Shown here piece after piece: positions 10,601 through 20,194 of a DNA stretch of 64,000 nucleotides. The position numbers and the translations under genes were made by a program. The notes under the pieces were generated by a model. It was given only the letters and a program-made list of their open reading frames with translations, was not told where the DNA came from and made no database searches. How positions within the stretch are numbered: position 1 is the stretch's first letter; each line of letters begins with the position of its first letter. The DNA comes from Naumovozyma dairenensis CBS 421 (Eukaryota > Ascomycota > Saccharomycetes > Saccharomycetales > Saccharomycetaceae): contig NC_016483.1 of NCBI RefSeq assembly GCF_000227115.2, positions 434,001 through 498,000 on the forward strand. The letters are read 5' to 3'.

Positions 10601-10959
10601 AACAATGGGAAAAAAATTCAATCAATGATGACAATTTACATGAAATCTATTCCAAGATGCAAAAAGATGGGACGATAATTAAAAAATATGATTCTCCATT
10701 GTTAGTTCATTGTTCAGCAGGTTGTGGTAGAACAGGTGTTTTCATTACTTTGGATTTCTTAATCAATATCTTAACAAATTCCAAGAATAGTTCAAATAAC
10801 ATTGATGTTTGGAATATGAAACATGATTTGATTTTCATAGTTGTTAATGAATTAAGAAAACAAAGAATTTCAATGGTTCAAAATTTGACTCAGTATATCA
10901 CTTGTTATGAATCCATTCTACAATATTTTGCATTGTCAAGAGAGAATATTATTACCTAG
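7606..10959 (+). CDS. PTP2: MAPK-directed protein tyrosine phosphatase Ptp2
   Basis: Classical tyrosine phosphatase, orthologue of Ptp2, the nuclear phosphatase that switches off Hog1 and other MAP kinases. The catalytic domain is at the C-terminus (about residues 820-1117). Its signature VHCSAGCGRTG has the nucleophile Cys1036 and Arg1042, followed by a Q-loop region (QNLTQYITCYESILQY). An N-terminal region (about residues 85-260) resembles the rhodanese-like/CH2 MAPK-docking part of Ptp2/Ptp3. Between them lies a very long Ser/Asn/Thr-rich linker, so the protein is 1117 residues against about 750 in S. cerevisiae. In S. cerevisiae PTP2 (YOR208W) neighbours NPT1 (YOR209C); here KAP120 lies between them. 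Confidence 0.92.
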   Translation: MDRYDKNTITTSNLFQYSPKKVVDINQENMDPSYSLNIVPQMNTGYHPHPLLDRSKPFPMQQRKGKNVLDLTTAQYHIEGLTTISGPKILTKFSKEMDKLLIFDLTCHERVLLSPDNSNSNHLDTNSISLSNLIRNGSHAHNIETVTNTNINTNTSTKDKNDDVVYCVHLTFPSTLLKRPSFNFEKLLKTTLSERKIPEILNLINKFQYFIFYDDNSNNLQNCNPSTYFLITKFKTFLDEKYPNISKHIFLLDHSSDDDLDLSNKSTQSNNITPCYLSRTPIVQQNSASAIKPTTNNSRKFNLKLQIPPPNPTNRLFVQSLKKDSVIYSPTSLRRYFTFVIPKSIKDNDSSLPLWLRKYTQRDQINHILESLCNKFNLLENLEVQRLSKSLRTGITHTPTGSNINNYNNNKDISLKEKKNDENNNIVNEYTKNTNTTQANHTGQKQSLSSVSSYHKIYSLLHLQKQFKKVKKEQTHTTEPETNNNNDISKDGDDNIKYNCMKHIKSDQNKDKKVNEYQPKLPPLVITIEDIPNEAGTKATSNTNSSSSTISSSSSTTSQKSLLSPYSDPYSNRTGSNTVDILATTPSDNYEVSQGIQSFAKNRYSNILPYEHTRVKLQPSPIGSKTNSKSSLMSLMENNNNTYSHNKNNISSSSSPSSSSSLSSSSSSIKYSMTKAPTMMMNKNNDIGEVTSNSNNVLMRNNSSSTQLFEQNLPNNNDRRSLSGEPTGNNIDTSSSVTNSSNSILTLVRKRRNSSYFNRDSIPPPLLTSSSFSSSASSKFPLSSSYTSKSTVTPSDKSTTANLVPPGSHHFSVSSSSSSSSTQNSNRRISSDGLSNYPQLNIDRKSVSFDDYFNANYLKLPQINPDFNYLATQAPLPSTMDDFWKVVISNNIKIIISLNSDDELAMKKWDIYWNNQNYSNYKVKVIKCLQNFSKLDGLILRIFQVTKCKSNTSSCCSSIVFQLQYTKWLDSCSIVMTDLLKILKIKDVLLLENPLTFIEQWEKNSINDDNLHEIYSKMQKDGTIIKKYDSPLLVHCSAGCGRTGVFITLDFLINILTNSKNSSNNIDVWNMKHDLIFIVVNELRKQRISMVQNLTQYITCYESILQYFALSRENIIT

Positions 10960-11218
10960 GAGCCTTCCGTCTAAGTTTTAGTAGCTTTAGGACCAATTTT
11001 ATTTTATACATACGTAGTTTATAGATATTATTTTATACTTTTTAATATATTCACATTTTTCTAAAATATTTACATTGTTCTTACTTCTTAAAAACATAAC
11101 TTTAGAAATAATAAAAAGAAAAGTTCTATTCTTTTCTTTTCTTTATTATTTAAAAAAATATTATATGGCATACAGTGCTAACATTAGATACATAAATGTA
11201 TATTTTCCTTGATTAGGG

Positions 11219-14200
11219 TTATTTCTTCAATGATAAGAATAACTTTAAATTCTCAATTAAATTTGGATTAACATTGGATAAAAGTTCATTATATCTTCCC
11301 ATACCTAAAAAGTCTTCTAAAAATCTCAGAGTTTGTTCGATAAATTCTTTCAAACTAATGTTATGAACAGGATCATTATTTTTACTCAATTCATGTTCTC
11401 TTAATTGTTCCGAAGTTAATGGATGATAAGACATTGATTGTTCCGTAACAATATCATTCAAATGATATTTCTCACAATCACCATCACTTGTTTCATTAAT
11501 TTCCTCCAAGATATCAATCCATAAACTTATAATATTTTCAAATTCTGTTAACACCACTAATATTTTACTTCTTAATAAACTTGAAATCCCAAGAATATGA
11601 ACCTTTTTAAATTTAGGATCATAAATATCTTTAAAACAAACTATCCAAATAGAAATGAACCGTTGGATAACTTGTTCAAAAGTCATATCACCATAAACAC
11701 ATCTTCTGTCATGAATTGGTAGTAAAGAATTCTCATTCATAGTTGGTAGTTGTGAATGATAATTTTGTAAAAACTCTAATAATGCATCAGGGTTCGCATA
11801 ACTTATTCTTGCAATAATTTGTAAAATTTGACCACATTGGTAATTCGATAATCGTTCCTCTTTGAAAACGCTATCAAATAATGATGAAAGAATATTTGCC
11901 TGATAGAAATTAGTTAATAGTGCATTTTCATAATCTGATTCGTTAGCAAGGACTAATATCTCCCAGATTTGTAAGATTAATTCGAATGAATCTTCTCTTA
12001 ACTTCAGTAAAAATCTGGCAATTTCTGTGAATATTCTTTGAAATGATTCACATGCAAAGATTTGTTCTTGTGTCAATATTAACATGTAACTTCTGATTAA
12101 TTCTAATAATGTCGGTAAAATCTCAGTATGAGCTTCAATTCCAAATTCTAAATAGGGTAGTAAATCAATGAATGTAGTATTAAACGATTGTTCCTTTGGT
12201 GAATAATTTTGTAAAAGAGCACCCCATAGTTCGTAACCATCTTCATTCAAGAGTTGATAATGCGAAGATTCTGGATTACATGCAACGGAAATAATTGGAA
12301 TAGCAATATCCCATGTCAAGTAAGAATGTGGACCTAATGATATGGCCAAATATTTTAATAATCTTAATAATGTGTTCGCTAAGATGGATTCTGATGTATT
12401 ATTTGCAGCATGTTCCCAAAGATTTGGTACCACTTGAAGTATTTCAATTAAAAGTTTTTGATCGATTAATGGTTTGGTTTGTGAAATAATATCACTTAAT
12501 GTGTTCAAAACGTACATTCTCGTTTCTGTTAATGATACAGAGGGCAATATTTTTCGTAGCAATACGGTAACTATATCAGTCAAAAAAGGTTCAAATACAT
12601 CTTTATTAAAATTCCAATCATCAATCATAGTTCTTAATGATTGTACAACTGTTAATTGAACAACTTTATCCTCATCAGAAGCTAGAACATTTTTAAAAAA
12701 TTCGTAACATAATGCTTTACTTTGTTCGGAACATTTTACGGTAGACCATTCGTGTATGATAAGTGCCACTCTCCTTCTTATAATCTTTAACTGATCAGGT
12801 TGTGTATTGTTGTTTGAAGCTTCTGGTAAGAAAACTTGAACAAGTAACCTGTCGAAATCAACCATATCACTTACCGCTGAGGCACTTAATTGGAAACTTG
12901 CGTATATGGCATCTTTTTTCAAAAATCCATCCAAATCATCCCCCAAATGGTTAGCTTCATTTTCAATTTTGTTCAACAGGTATGGAACCAATAATTCTGG
13001 GAAAGAGTTAATTAAATCTTGGAAGAAATTTTCAGCACATGGTCTAATTTGATATTCATAACTAGCTACAATTTGTTCATTAATCCATTCTTCTGGATCT
13101 AAGAACCAACTTTCTAATTCGCTAGGCCTTAATTTTAAATACCAATCCATAAGTACATCTAATAATTTCTTCACTAAATTTTCATGAAGAAATTCATTAT
13201 TGATTTTCATTATTGATGATTCAATGCTAGCTTTATCGCTTCTTACTTTCAAAGTAATGACGCCTTTTTTATTTGTGAAATTGATCACTCTTTTCAAAAG
13301 TAGGAAGCCTCTAATTGCTGCATGCTCCCAAAAGTCACCTGTGACATCAACATTTTCTTGGTAAACAATTTGGGCTTTTTCGAAAAGTAATTTAGTGTAA
13401 ACTATCAATATTGAAGTAGAGCATGGTAATAGGATGAAATTTGCAGGGCTTGAAGTGACTAAATTATAATATAATTTACCATAACATTTGATAAATTTTT
13501 CATAAAGGTCGAATTTATTGAAAAATTCTTGGTTGGCTAATAATAATTCGAAATGAGTAATGGAAAGTTTCATAAATTCACAAACAGATTCATCTTTTTG
13601 AGGACGTTCATAACCTTCACAAACTATTCTTCTCAAGACTTTCAACGACAGATATGAAACTTGTAATTTAGATAAATCGTCATCGCTTAAACTTTTTGAT
13701 TTAGTCCAATCATCAAATGATTCTAGATAAATTCTAACAATTAAGGGGAAGATTAATGGAACTTTACTTTGCATAGCTGGTTTACATCTACCAATTCTTG
13801 CCGTACCTAACACTTTAATAATTTGGTTAATATACATCAACATATTATACACTTTAACGTTATTACATCTTACGTTATGGTCACTTAATAAAGATTCTAA
13901 GTGTTCGAACAAATCAGGCCATTCTGCTGGGAAATCCAAACGAGCAATCTTAGCAATTGCTTGGGCGTATTGTATACCTAGCTGGTTATTTTGTTCGTCA
14001 ATGAGTTCGAACAATCTTGCTCTTATAGAAGCCTTTTCGTCTTTATTAATAGCGTGGACTCTTGATGATCTCCAATATCTGTCGACCCCATTTTTAAATT
14101 GGATGGCTGCTAACCATCTTGATTGTAGTGTATTAGAGAGATCTAAATAAATAGACTGTAAATAGTAGTGGTATCCAGGTTGAATTTCCCATTGTTTTAA

Positions 14201-14308
14201 TTGTTGTTCAGCAGATTTCTGTACTTGAGAACCTGCTTGTTGTGGGTTCCCTGCTTGTTCCAACGTTTGAAGGACAGCCAATTCTGTCAATGTAGCTGTA
14301 TTAGACAT
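11219..14308 (-). CDS. KAP120: Karyopherin beta Kap120
   Basis: Importin-beta superfamily carrier, orthologue of Kap120, which takes part in 60S subunit export and import of Rpf1 and other cargo. The 1029-residue length matches S. cerevisiae (1032). The N-terminus has the importin-beta N-terminal (Ran-binding) motif: AEQQLKQWE, then YLDLSNTLQSRWLAAIQFKN and a conserved WRSS. The rest reads as tandem alpha-helical HEAT repeats with no low-complexity insertions. The C-terminus ends LKLFLSLKK. It is convergent with PTP2, with about 260 bp between them, and is otherwise in its YPL125W position. Confidence 0.94.
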   Translation of the reverse strand: MSNTATLTELAVLQTLEQAGNPQQAGSQVQKSAEQQLKQWEIQPGYHYYLQSIYLDLSNTLQSRWLAAIQFKNGVDRYWRSSRVHAINKDEKASIRARLFELIDEQNNQLGIQYAQAIAKIARLDFPAEWPDLFEHLESLLSDHNVRCNNVKVYNMLMYINQIIKVLGTARIGRCKPAMQSKVPLIFPLIVRIYLESFDDWTKSKSLSDDDLSKLQVSYLSLKVLRRIVCEGYERPQKDESVCEFMKLSITHFELLLANQEFFNKFDLYEKFIKCYGKLYYNLVTSSPANFILLPCSTSILIVYTKLLFEKAQIVYQENVDVTGDFWEHAAIRGFLLLKRVINFTNKKGVITLKVRSDKASIESSIMKINNEFLHENLVKKLLDVLMDWYLKLRPSELESWFLDPEEWINEQIVASYEYQIRPCAENFFQDLINSFPELLVPYLLNKIENEANHLGDDLDGFLKKDAIYASFQLSASAVSDMVDFDRLLVQVFLPEASNNNTQPDQLKIIRRRVALIIHEWSTVKCSEQSKALCYEFFKNVLASDEDKVVQLTVVQSLRTMIDDWNFNKDVFEPFLTDIVTVLLRKILPSVSLTETRMYVLNTLSDIISQTKPLIDQKLLIEILQVVPNLWEHAANNTSESILANTLLRLLKYLAISLGPHSYLTWDIAIPIISVACNPESSHYQLLNEDGYELWGALLQNYSPKEQSFNTTFIDLLPYLEFGIEAHTEILPTLLELIRSYMLILTQEQIFACESFQRIFTEIARFLLKLREDSFELILQIWEILVLANESDYENALLTNFYQANILSSLFDSVFKEERLSNYQCGQILQIIARISYANPDALLEFLQNYHSQLPTMNENSLLPIHDRRCVYGDMTFEQVIQRFISIWIVCFKDIYDPKFKKVHILGISSLLRSKILVVLTEFENIISLWIDILEEINETSDGDCEKYHLNDIVTEQSMSYHPLTSEQLREHELSKNNDPVHNISLKEFIEQTLRFLEDFLGMGRYNELLSNVNPNLIENLKLFLSLKK

Positions 14309-14928
14309 GACAGGTTTTAAAGAATTGTGGTAAGAATTGTAGGTAAATTGTTTCTCTTGATAGATATTTATATGCTAATGAACGTTTGTGCTTGACCTGG
14401 TTTCTAGCTGAATATAAATCACTTATGATAAAAGGTAAGGGTCCCACTCCATGCAATTAAAACTTTGAAAACTGGTCCAATGAATTATTAATATACGCAA
14501 GTAGACTACAAGACTAAACTATAAAGCTGAAATTAGTTTATAGGTTGAATATAAAATTTTACTTGCTCCATTTTTTATTGGTCTTTAAATTTGATAAGAT
14601 CCTCTTTCTCATCTTTCGTAGAAAGATTTTTTTGTTAATGCGACCGGGTTATATAAGAATAATAATAATGAAGCTAGTTTAGAGTTACAATTGAACAAAT
14701 GAGTGAGTGAATGTGTGAATAAAGTTGCAATATATATTGATGAAGTGTTTCATGATGGATTGTGATGACGATTAATGTTCTCATGAAGATGGTGCTTCCT
14801 TTATAATTGAAGACGTACGGGAAAAAAGGGGATGATATAACGTTACATAATGTATAAATTCTGTGTTATAACTATAGTCAGTCTATAGAAATATGTTTAG
14901 TGTAAACAACTGAAAAAGGATATTATTA
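14309..14928. other. Intergenic region KAP120-NPT1
   Basis: About 620 bp of AT-rich sequence containing the KAP120 promoter and NPT1 3' end. No gene or confident site was seen. Confidence 0.6.
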
Positions 14929-16221
14929 TCAAGTGGTCCATCTATGAGCTTCATTATCTCCTGACCATTTATGCTCAATATATCCTAATTCCTCTTTGAC
15001 TCTTCTAACAGTAGCAGGATCCCCCATGTTCTTACCTAGATTATCTGAGATCTTGACAGCATGATTTCCATTTACTTTCAATAATTTAATAACAATATTT
15101 AATGGTTCACTTTTTTCATTTGGATTTGATTTCTTTTGGAAATCATTTGTGAAATGTGTACCAATACCAAATGTAGCTAGTAATCCATTCCTTTGAGCTG
15201 CGTCATTATATTTGATCGCTTTCTCAACATTCAAAGAATCAGAGAAACAAATAGATTTACTAAATTTAGGTAATTTCAAGACGTCTAAATAATGATGAGC
15301 AATTTTCTCGGCATATTTTTCAGGATCACCTGAATCTTGCCTAACACCAACGTATGCATCTGAGTATGGTGGATAGAAAGATTTTAAGAAATCGTCAGTA
15401 CCAAAAGTATCAGTTAATGCTAAGCCCGCATTTTGGGCCCCAAATGTCTTGATCCAATAATCCATGGAATCTTTATTAGCATTGATATAGTCATTTGATA
15501 TTGCTGCCACACCCATGACCCATTCATGAGCCACAGTACCAATAGGTTTCAACCCAAAATTTTTAGCAAATAAGACATTAGAAGTACCTAGTAGTAATTT
15601 ATCGTAACCTTTGGAAATATCTTCATTTATTGCCTTTAGGATCCCTTGTAAGACTAAGTCTTGGGTCTTTAACGATCTACGGCGTCTAGTACCAAATTCA
15701 CTAAATTGTAATCCTCCTTGGAAAAGTTTCTTTGCCTTTTGTTGAGCATTTTCAATCTGATTTGTATAATCCCAGTCGGTATCAACGAATTTGAAATATG
15801 CTTCTGATACAAGTGCTAAAAGTGGGATTTCGTATAATATTGTATCTTTCCAATTACCTTCAATAAGTAAATTTATATCATAGTGATTGGTACCTGGTTT
15901 TTGGGTCGAGGAAAATTTAATTTGGGATGACGGATCTAATGCGAAGTTTTCAGAACCAATATATTCCAGATAATCATTTGGTAAATATGGGATGACTTCC
16001 TTAAGATATGCGATTTCATCCGGTTGGAATCGTAAATCGGCTAAATATTTAATCTGTTCCTTTAACCAATTTATGGCTGGTTCGTTGAATGACATTTGTG
16101 AAGATCTGTTGGTATATTTGTAAATCACATTAGCATTTGGGAAATTCGTAAACACTGCTGCATGCATGGTAATCTTATACATGTCTGTATCTAAAAGCGA
16201 AGTAATAACAGGTTCGGACAT
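14929..16221 (-). CDS. NPT1: Nicotinate phosphoribosyltransferase
   Basis: Npt1 catalyses nicotinate + PRPP (+ ATP) to nicotinate mononucleotide in the NAD+ salvage pathway, which supplies Sir2-type deacetylases. The 430-residue product is essentially the S. cerevisiae length (429). Family motifs are clear: N-terminal LLDTDMYKITMH, EFGTRRRRS in the middle, GTVAHEW, and the phosphate-binding RQDSGDPEKYA and CFSDSLNVEKA. The C-terminus (LGKNMGDPATVRRVKEELGY) is typical of the eukaryotic enzyme. In S. cerevisiae it is YOR209C next to PTP2, so this and PTP2 are the chromosome-XV-type genes in this part of the window. Confidence 0.97.
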   Translation of the reverse strand: MSEPVITSLLDTDMYKITMHAAVFTNFPNANVIYKYTNRSSQMSFNEPAINWLKEQIKYLADLRFQPDEIAYLKEVIPYLPNDYLEYIGSENFALDPSSQIKFSSTQKPGTNHYDINLLIEGNWKDTILYEIPLLALVSEAYFKFVDTDWDYTNQIENAQQKAKKLFQGGLQFSEFGTRRRRSLKTQDLVLQGILKAINEDISKGYDKLLLGTSNVLFAKNFGLKPIGTVAHEWVMGVAAISNDYINANKDSMDYWIKTFGAQNAGLALTDTFGTDDFLKSFYPPYSDAYVGVRQDSGDPEKYAEKIAHHYLDVLKLPKFSKSICFSDSLNVEKAIKYNDAAQRNGLLATFGIGTHFTNDFQKKSNPNEKSEPLNIVIKLLKVNGNHAVKISDNLGKNMGDPATVRRVKEELGYIEHKWSGDNEAHRWTT

Positions 16222-16768
16222 GATTGATAGCTTTATTTGACTTGTAATTTGCTATTCTTGTTATTAATCTTTTAGGTTGGAAAGAAAATTCTATCAATAC
16301 TTTTCTTTTTTAAATTGTATCGAAGTTGAGTCTATATTGGTTAGAAACGTAAAAAGATTTAGCAACGTCTTAATCTCACAATATCTGTGGATGTATCCCT
16401 TGAACTTGGTTTTACAGGTGCCTTGAAGGAAAACAAAATCAATAATATAGAATAAAATAAGTGTGTTTTCCATAGATATATTTTATAAAATCATAAAATT
16501 ATAAAATTGTCATTTGAGTCGTTTTGATTTTTCTTTTTTTTGGCCCTCGACGATTATTGGAAACAGGGTAACACATACGTCAAATCGCGTCACATTGGGA
16601 TAAAGTGACAGAGAGGAAGTGATCGAATATAGTTTCAATACCAGATCAATTGTTTTGTACTTCTCTTCTTACTTATATGTATAGTCTATGAAGTTACGCT
16701 ATTTTACAAAATTCTCGATGTACCATTATCATTAATATGTGCCTGAATTGTTCCTCTACTTAGTAACC
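16222..16768. other. Intergenic region NPT1-NAN1
   Basis: About 550 bp containing the NPT1 promoter. A CGTCACATT element near 16590 is close to the Sum1 consensus; Sum1/Hst1 represses NAD-biosynthesis genes in S. cerevisiae. It is a partial match only. No gene was seen. Confidence 0.45.
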
Positions 16769-19492
16769 TCAGCTAATAACTTTCATTACACTATCGAATA
16801 ATGTATCCATTTGAATGTTTTGAATATTGTCGAACATACCTGTAAAGCTCTTCATATTTAATGATTTCTCCTTCTTTTCACCGTTTATCAAGTCGGTCAC
16901 CATATCGTCTCCAGCCTCAGCATCTATGTTCGTGTTAGTCTTGTTTGATAATTTTCGTAATTGTTCTACAAATTTATCACCTGTATTCAGGTTATTTTCA
17001 TTACTTGTTATCACCTCGCTGCCTGTAGTAGTCATTAATCCATCAAATATACCTTCTTTATTGACTTCATCGATCATTTCATTGTTCACTGTAGTACCAA
17101 TAACACCAAGTCTTAAAGACATATCAAGGAAAATGAAATCACTATCATAATTCCAACCAATCCATGAAATATATTCATCATGATTGAAAATGTCGATCTT
17201 AACAGAAAGATCTGAGTTAAACACAATAATCTTGGAATTATATTTCACTTCATCCTTTTCATCTTGTGCTTTCCCATTTAATACGAGAGCCACATTTCCA
17301 GAATTTTGATCGCATGCAATTAATCTTTCCAAATTACCATTCTTGTATGCACCATCAACAAATGGATATATATCGAGGGTAGTTACCACAGCACCTAATA
17401 AGAGATTAATAACTACTAAATTAGTCTTCGTAACCACAATTAAATTAGAATCATTACTCAATGTAATGGTTTGAATTTCAGAATCAAAATTAAACTCATG
17501 ACCCACTTTAACAAATCCTTCCGATCCATCTTTATCATGATTAAATTCCAATATTTGTAATTTATATTCAAACCCATGGAATATCAAACTACCATCATGA
17601 GACCATGCCACTGAGACACAATTACTAAAATGGTTGAAATTAGGAGGTAACATCTTAGTCAAAGACCAATTAGCAACACGCGCATCTTCATTATTTTCCT
17701 CTTCAACAATACTCCAGTATTTCAGACCACCATTATTATCAGCTGTCAAGATACCAATTTCCTTCCCAGGAAATGCAATTGGAGAAGGAATCAATTTAAT
17801 AATAGGAACATTGATACCATGAGGATTTATAATTTTGGTTTTTAATTCCCATTGATTACTTTCTGGGATTAATGACCAAAATTTCAAAATATGAGTTTGA
17901 TCATTTGATGAAAGTAAATCAGAAGGTTGATATTCAATCTCGTATGTGATTAACCAATCACCGTTATGAGTGAATGTTAAATTGGCAATGGTTGGTTCTT
18001 TAATGTTTAATTCTGTTTTCACTTTACCCATTGAGTTTGATAATGTAGATGTCATATTTTGATATGAGATTTGATCATTTTTGTAAAAATTAAAGATTTG
18101 TAAAGAGGAGACGTGAGGGAAATATAAATTCTTAGTGATAGGATTTATCTTTATACATGTTGTGAAATCTTGTCTTTTCAAGTTATGTAATTTTCTTTGT
18201 TGTTTTTCTTGGAATGAGATAAGTTTAGATATGGAATTGGACATCTTTGTGTTTATTGAGGAAATTGGTTGGATTGTTGATTTTATTGGGTTAGCGAAAA
18301 TTGGTAAGGGACCATTTATTGATAATTTTGATATTAAATCTGAAGAGTTTAATAATAATATTTGATATTGAGACATTGTAGGATTTTCAATCATTTGTAA
18401 TGAAATGGAGTAATATTTGGATCCAATAATTTGACAATCTACAATGATACCATTTAAACGGGGTAAAAATTGTTGTAAGTTAGTTGATAATTGCCAGAAG
18501 ATTAATACTTTTTCCCAACCACCAGATAAAAGATAAGTTCCATCTTCGTTAAACGCTAGCGATAATACTGAATCTATGTGCCATTTTAATAATCTTGTTT
18601 GTAAATTAGCATTTTCACCTAAATTGACGATAGATATTACACCTGAAACAAACCCCAATGCCAATTGAGAGGCATTATTATCGATTGCCATTGATGAAAC
18701 GTATCTTGAATTGTTGGACGTAGTAGCAGGTTGATGTTGAGTTGTTGTCTTGGAAAGAACTGATGCAAGTGGGAACTCTCTTTGGTATGAATCATCAAAT
18801 ATTGATTGAATATGTATCATTTTTTTGTCACTTGTTGATTCTTTATTTTGTGATAAAATAGCTATATAATGATCATTGGAAGACCATGTTAATGAAATGA
18901 CATTTTCGAATGATTTAATCAATGCTAAAGTTGGTTTATCATCTGATGAATCATATAGATGATAAGTTGCCAAAGAGGATGAAGGTTTATCTACGATTGT
19001 TAGAATTTTCAAAATTGCTTTACCTTTACCATCCGTGGATTGGAATACTTTAAAGATGGATTGTTCAGGAGATAGGTTTAAATTGACTATTTTTGGTGAT
19101 TCGATTAATTTTCCTTTGTAATTTAAAACGATAATTTGACCATTTTTGGTGAAAATAGTGATAAATTTTTCTTCATTTTTCCCCTCATCTGCTGACAATG
19201 TAAGTAAATCACCTAATGCAATATGAGCTACAGATGTAGAATCGAAAATTTTCGATAATATTTCATTGTTATTGAACTTCAATGTCTTTACACATTGTCG
19301 TGTCTCTATTGAAAACAGTTTAATTTGGTTATTGAATGGGACGATATAATTCAACTGATCTGCAGTCAAACAAGATATATTCTTATTACAACTGGAAGAA
19401 TATGATGCTCTTGGTAGGCTTGGAGTCCCACCAGAAACTAGGGATAATTTATATTGTTGTGACACTGTTGGTTGGACTTGAGATTGTGGCAT
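16769..19492 (-). CDS. NAN1: t-UTP WD40 protein Nan1/Utp17
   Basis: Orthologue of Nan1 (Utp17), a WD-repeat subunit of the t-UTP/UTP-A subcomplex of the small-subunit processome, which binds nascent pre-rRNA with U3. The 907-residue length fits the S. cerevisiae protein (896). Repeated beta-propeller signatures are visible (LTWSSNDHYIAILSQ, LAFNEDGTYLLSGGWEKVLIFWQ, VAWSHDGSLIFHGFEYKLQI), consistent with tandem propellers. A short charged C-terminal region follows, ending DSVMKVIS. The start is the only upstream ATG near the conserved N-terminus. It is divergent from HHO1 as in S. cerevisiae (YPL126W-YPL127C). The upstream region carries an RRPE motif and CTCATC repeats. Confidence 0.9.
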   Translation of the reverse strand: MPQSQVQPTVSQQYKLSLVSGGTPSLPRASYSSSCNKNISCLTADQLNYIVPFNNQIKLFSIETRQCVKTLKFNNNEILSKIFDSTSVAHIALGDLLTLSADEGKNEEKFITIFTKNGQIIVLNYKGKLIESPKIVNLNLSPEQSIFKVFQSTDGKGKAILKILTIVDKPSSSLATYHLYDSSDDKPTLALIKSFENVISLTWSSNDHYIAILSQNKESTSDKKMIHIQSIFDDSYQREFPLASVLSKTTTQHQPATTSNNSRYVSSMAIDNNASQLALGFVSGVISIVNLGENANLQTRLLKWHIDSVLSLAFNEDGTYLLSGGWEKVLIFWQLSTNLQQFLPRLNGIIVDCQIIGSKYYSISLQMIENPTMSQYQILLLNSSDLISKLSINGPLPIFANPIKSTIQPISSINTKMSNSISKLISFQEKQQRKLHNLKRQDFTTCIKINPITKNLYFPHVSSLQIFNFYKNDQISYQNMTSTLSNSMGKVKTELNIKEPTIANLTFTHNGDWLITYEIEYQPSDLLSSNDQTHILKFWSLIPESNQWELKTKIINPHGINVPIIKLIPSPIAFPGKEIGILTADNNGGLKYWSIVEEENNEDARVANWSLTKMLPPNFNHFSNCVSVAWSHDGSLIFHGFEYKLQILEFNHDKDGSEGFVKVGHEFNFDSEIQTITLSNDSNLIVVTKTNLVVINLLLGAVVTTLDIYPFVDGAYKNGNLERLIACDQNSGNVALVLNGKAQDEKDEVKYNSKIIVFNSDLSVKIDIFNHDEYISWIGWNYDSDFIFLDMSLRLGVIGTTVNNEMIDEVNKEGIFDGLMTTTGSEVITSNENNLNTGDKFVEQLRKLSNKTNTNIDAEAGDDMVTDLINGEKKEKSLNMKSFTGMFDNIQNIQMDTLFDSVMKVIS

Positions 19493-20194
19493 TATTTGGA
19501 CGGTATATGATATAGGTATTTTATCCTAAAAGCAATCGAGAAGGAGTAGAATTTTGCTTATTGGGAATCTTTTTCAAGCCAGATAAATAAAAGTAAAGAG
19601 CCGGTTCAATATTTCAATCTCAATGATAGATTGGCTTTGTTTCACTATTATGCAGCTAATGTATGATAATAAATCTTAGCTACTTATCTCATCTCATCTC
19701 ATCTCTCATCTCATATCGCATAATATTTTTCAATATTTTTCAATTTGTCAAAATTTTTCATTATTCAAATCTACCGTTGTTAGTGATGTCTAAGGGGCAC
19801 GTGTATTTAAATTATTGGAGGTTCAGATTCGGTTAAGGAGGATTATCTTCCAGCGGGTAACGCTTTGTCGCAAATGTCAACAACGCGAAATTGGAGATTC
19901 AATTTCATTTTTCATTTTTTCGCGTTGTTGTTGATAATGTTTTTGTTTTGTTGTTTTCTTGATGTGAAATCTCTGGTCTGTTTGTTCGTCTTTTTGCTTG
20001 GAGAGGAGGGAGTGATTAATTGCAATCAGATCTTGTCTGCGTTATCTTTTTGCTTCTTGTTGTTTGTTGACGTATTTTTTTCTTTTAAATGTTTCCATTT
20101 GTTGATACATGTTATTATGAAGAGCTCTTTCTTTCCTTTACTATTCTTTGCTTAGACCAATCGAACGATCGACAGAAACAACGAACAAAGAACA
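19493..20194. promoter_or_regulatory. Divergent NAN1-HHO1 promoter with RRPE, CTCATC array, E-box and Reb1 motif
   Basis: For NAN1 there is a full RRPE motif (AAAATTTTTCA, 19750-19760) and a run of CTCATC units ending in ATCGC (19687-19720), which on the NAN1 strand reads as GATGAG repeats beside a PAC-like GCGATATGAG. Further toward HHO1 lie a CACGTG E-box (19798-19803) and a Reb1 consensus CGGGTAA (19854-19860). RRPE and PAC are the usual elements of ribosome-biogenesis genes. Protein binding is inferred. Confidence 0.5.

Noticed and set aside
19865..20155. 96-codon frame upstream of HHO1 with many Phe/Leu/Cys residues
   Set aside because: T-rich promoter/leader sequence translated by chance; no conservation cue, and it lies in the NAN1-HHO1 promoter.
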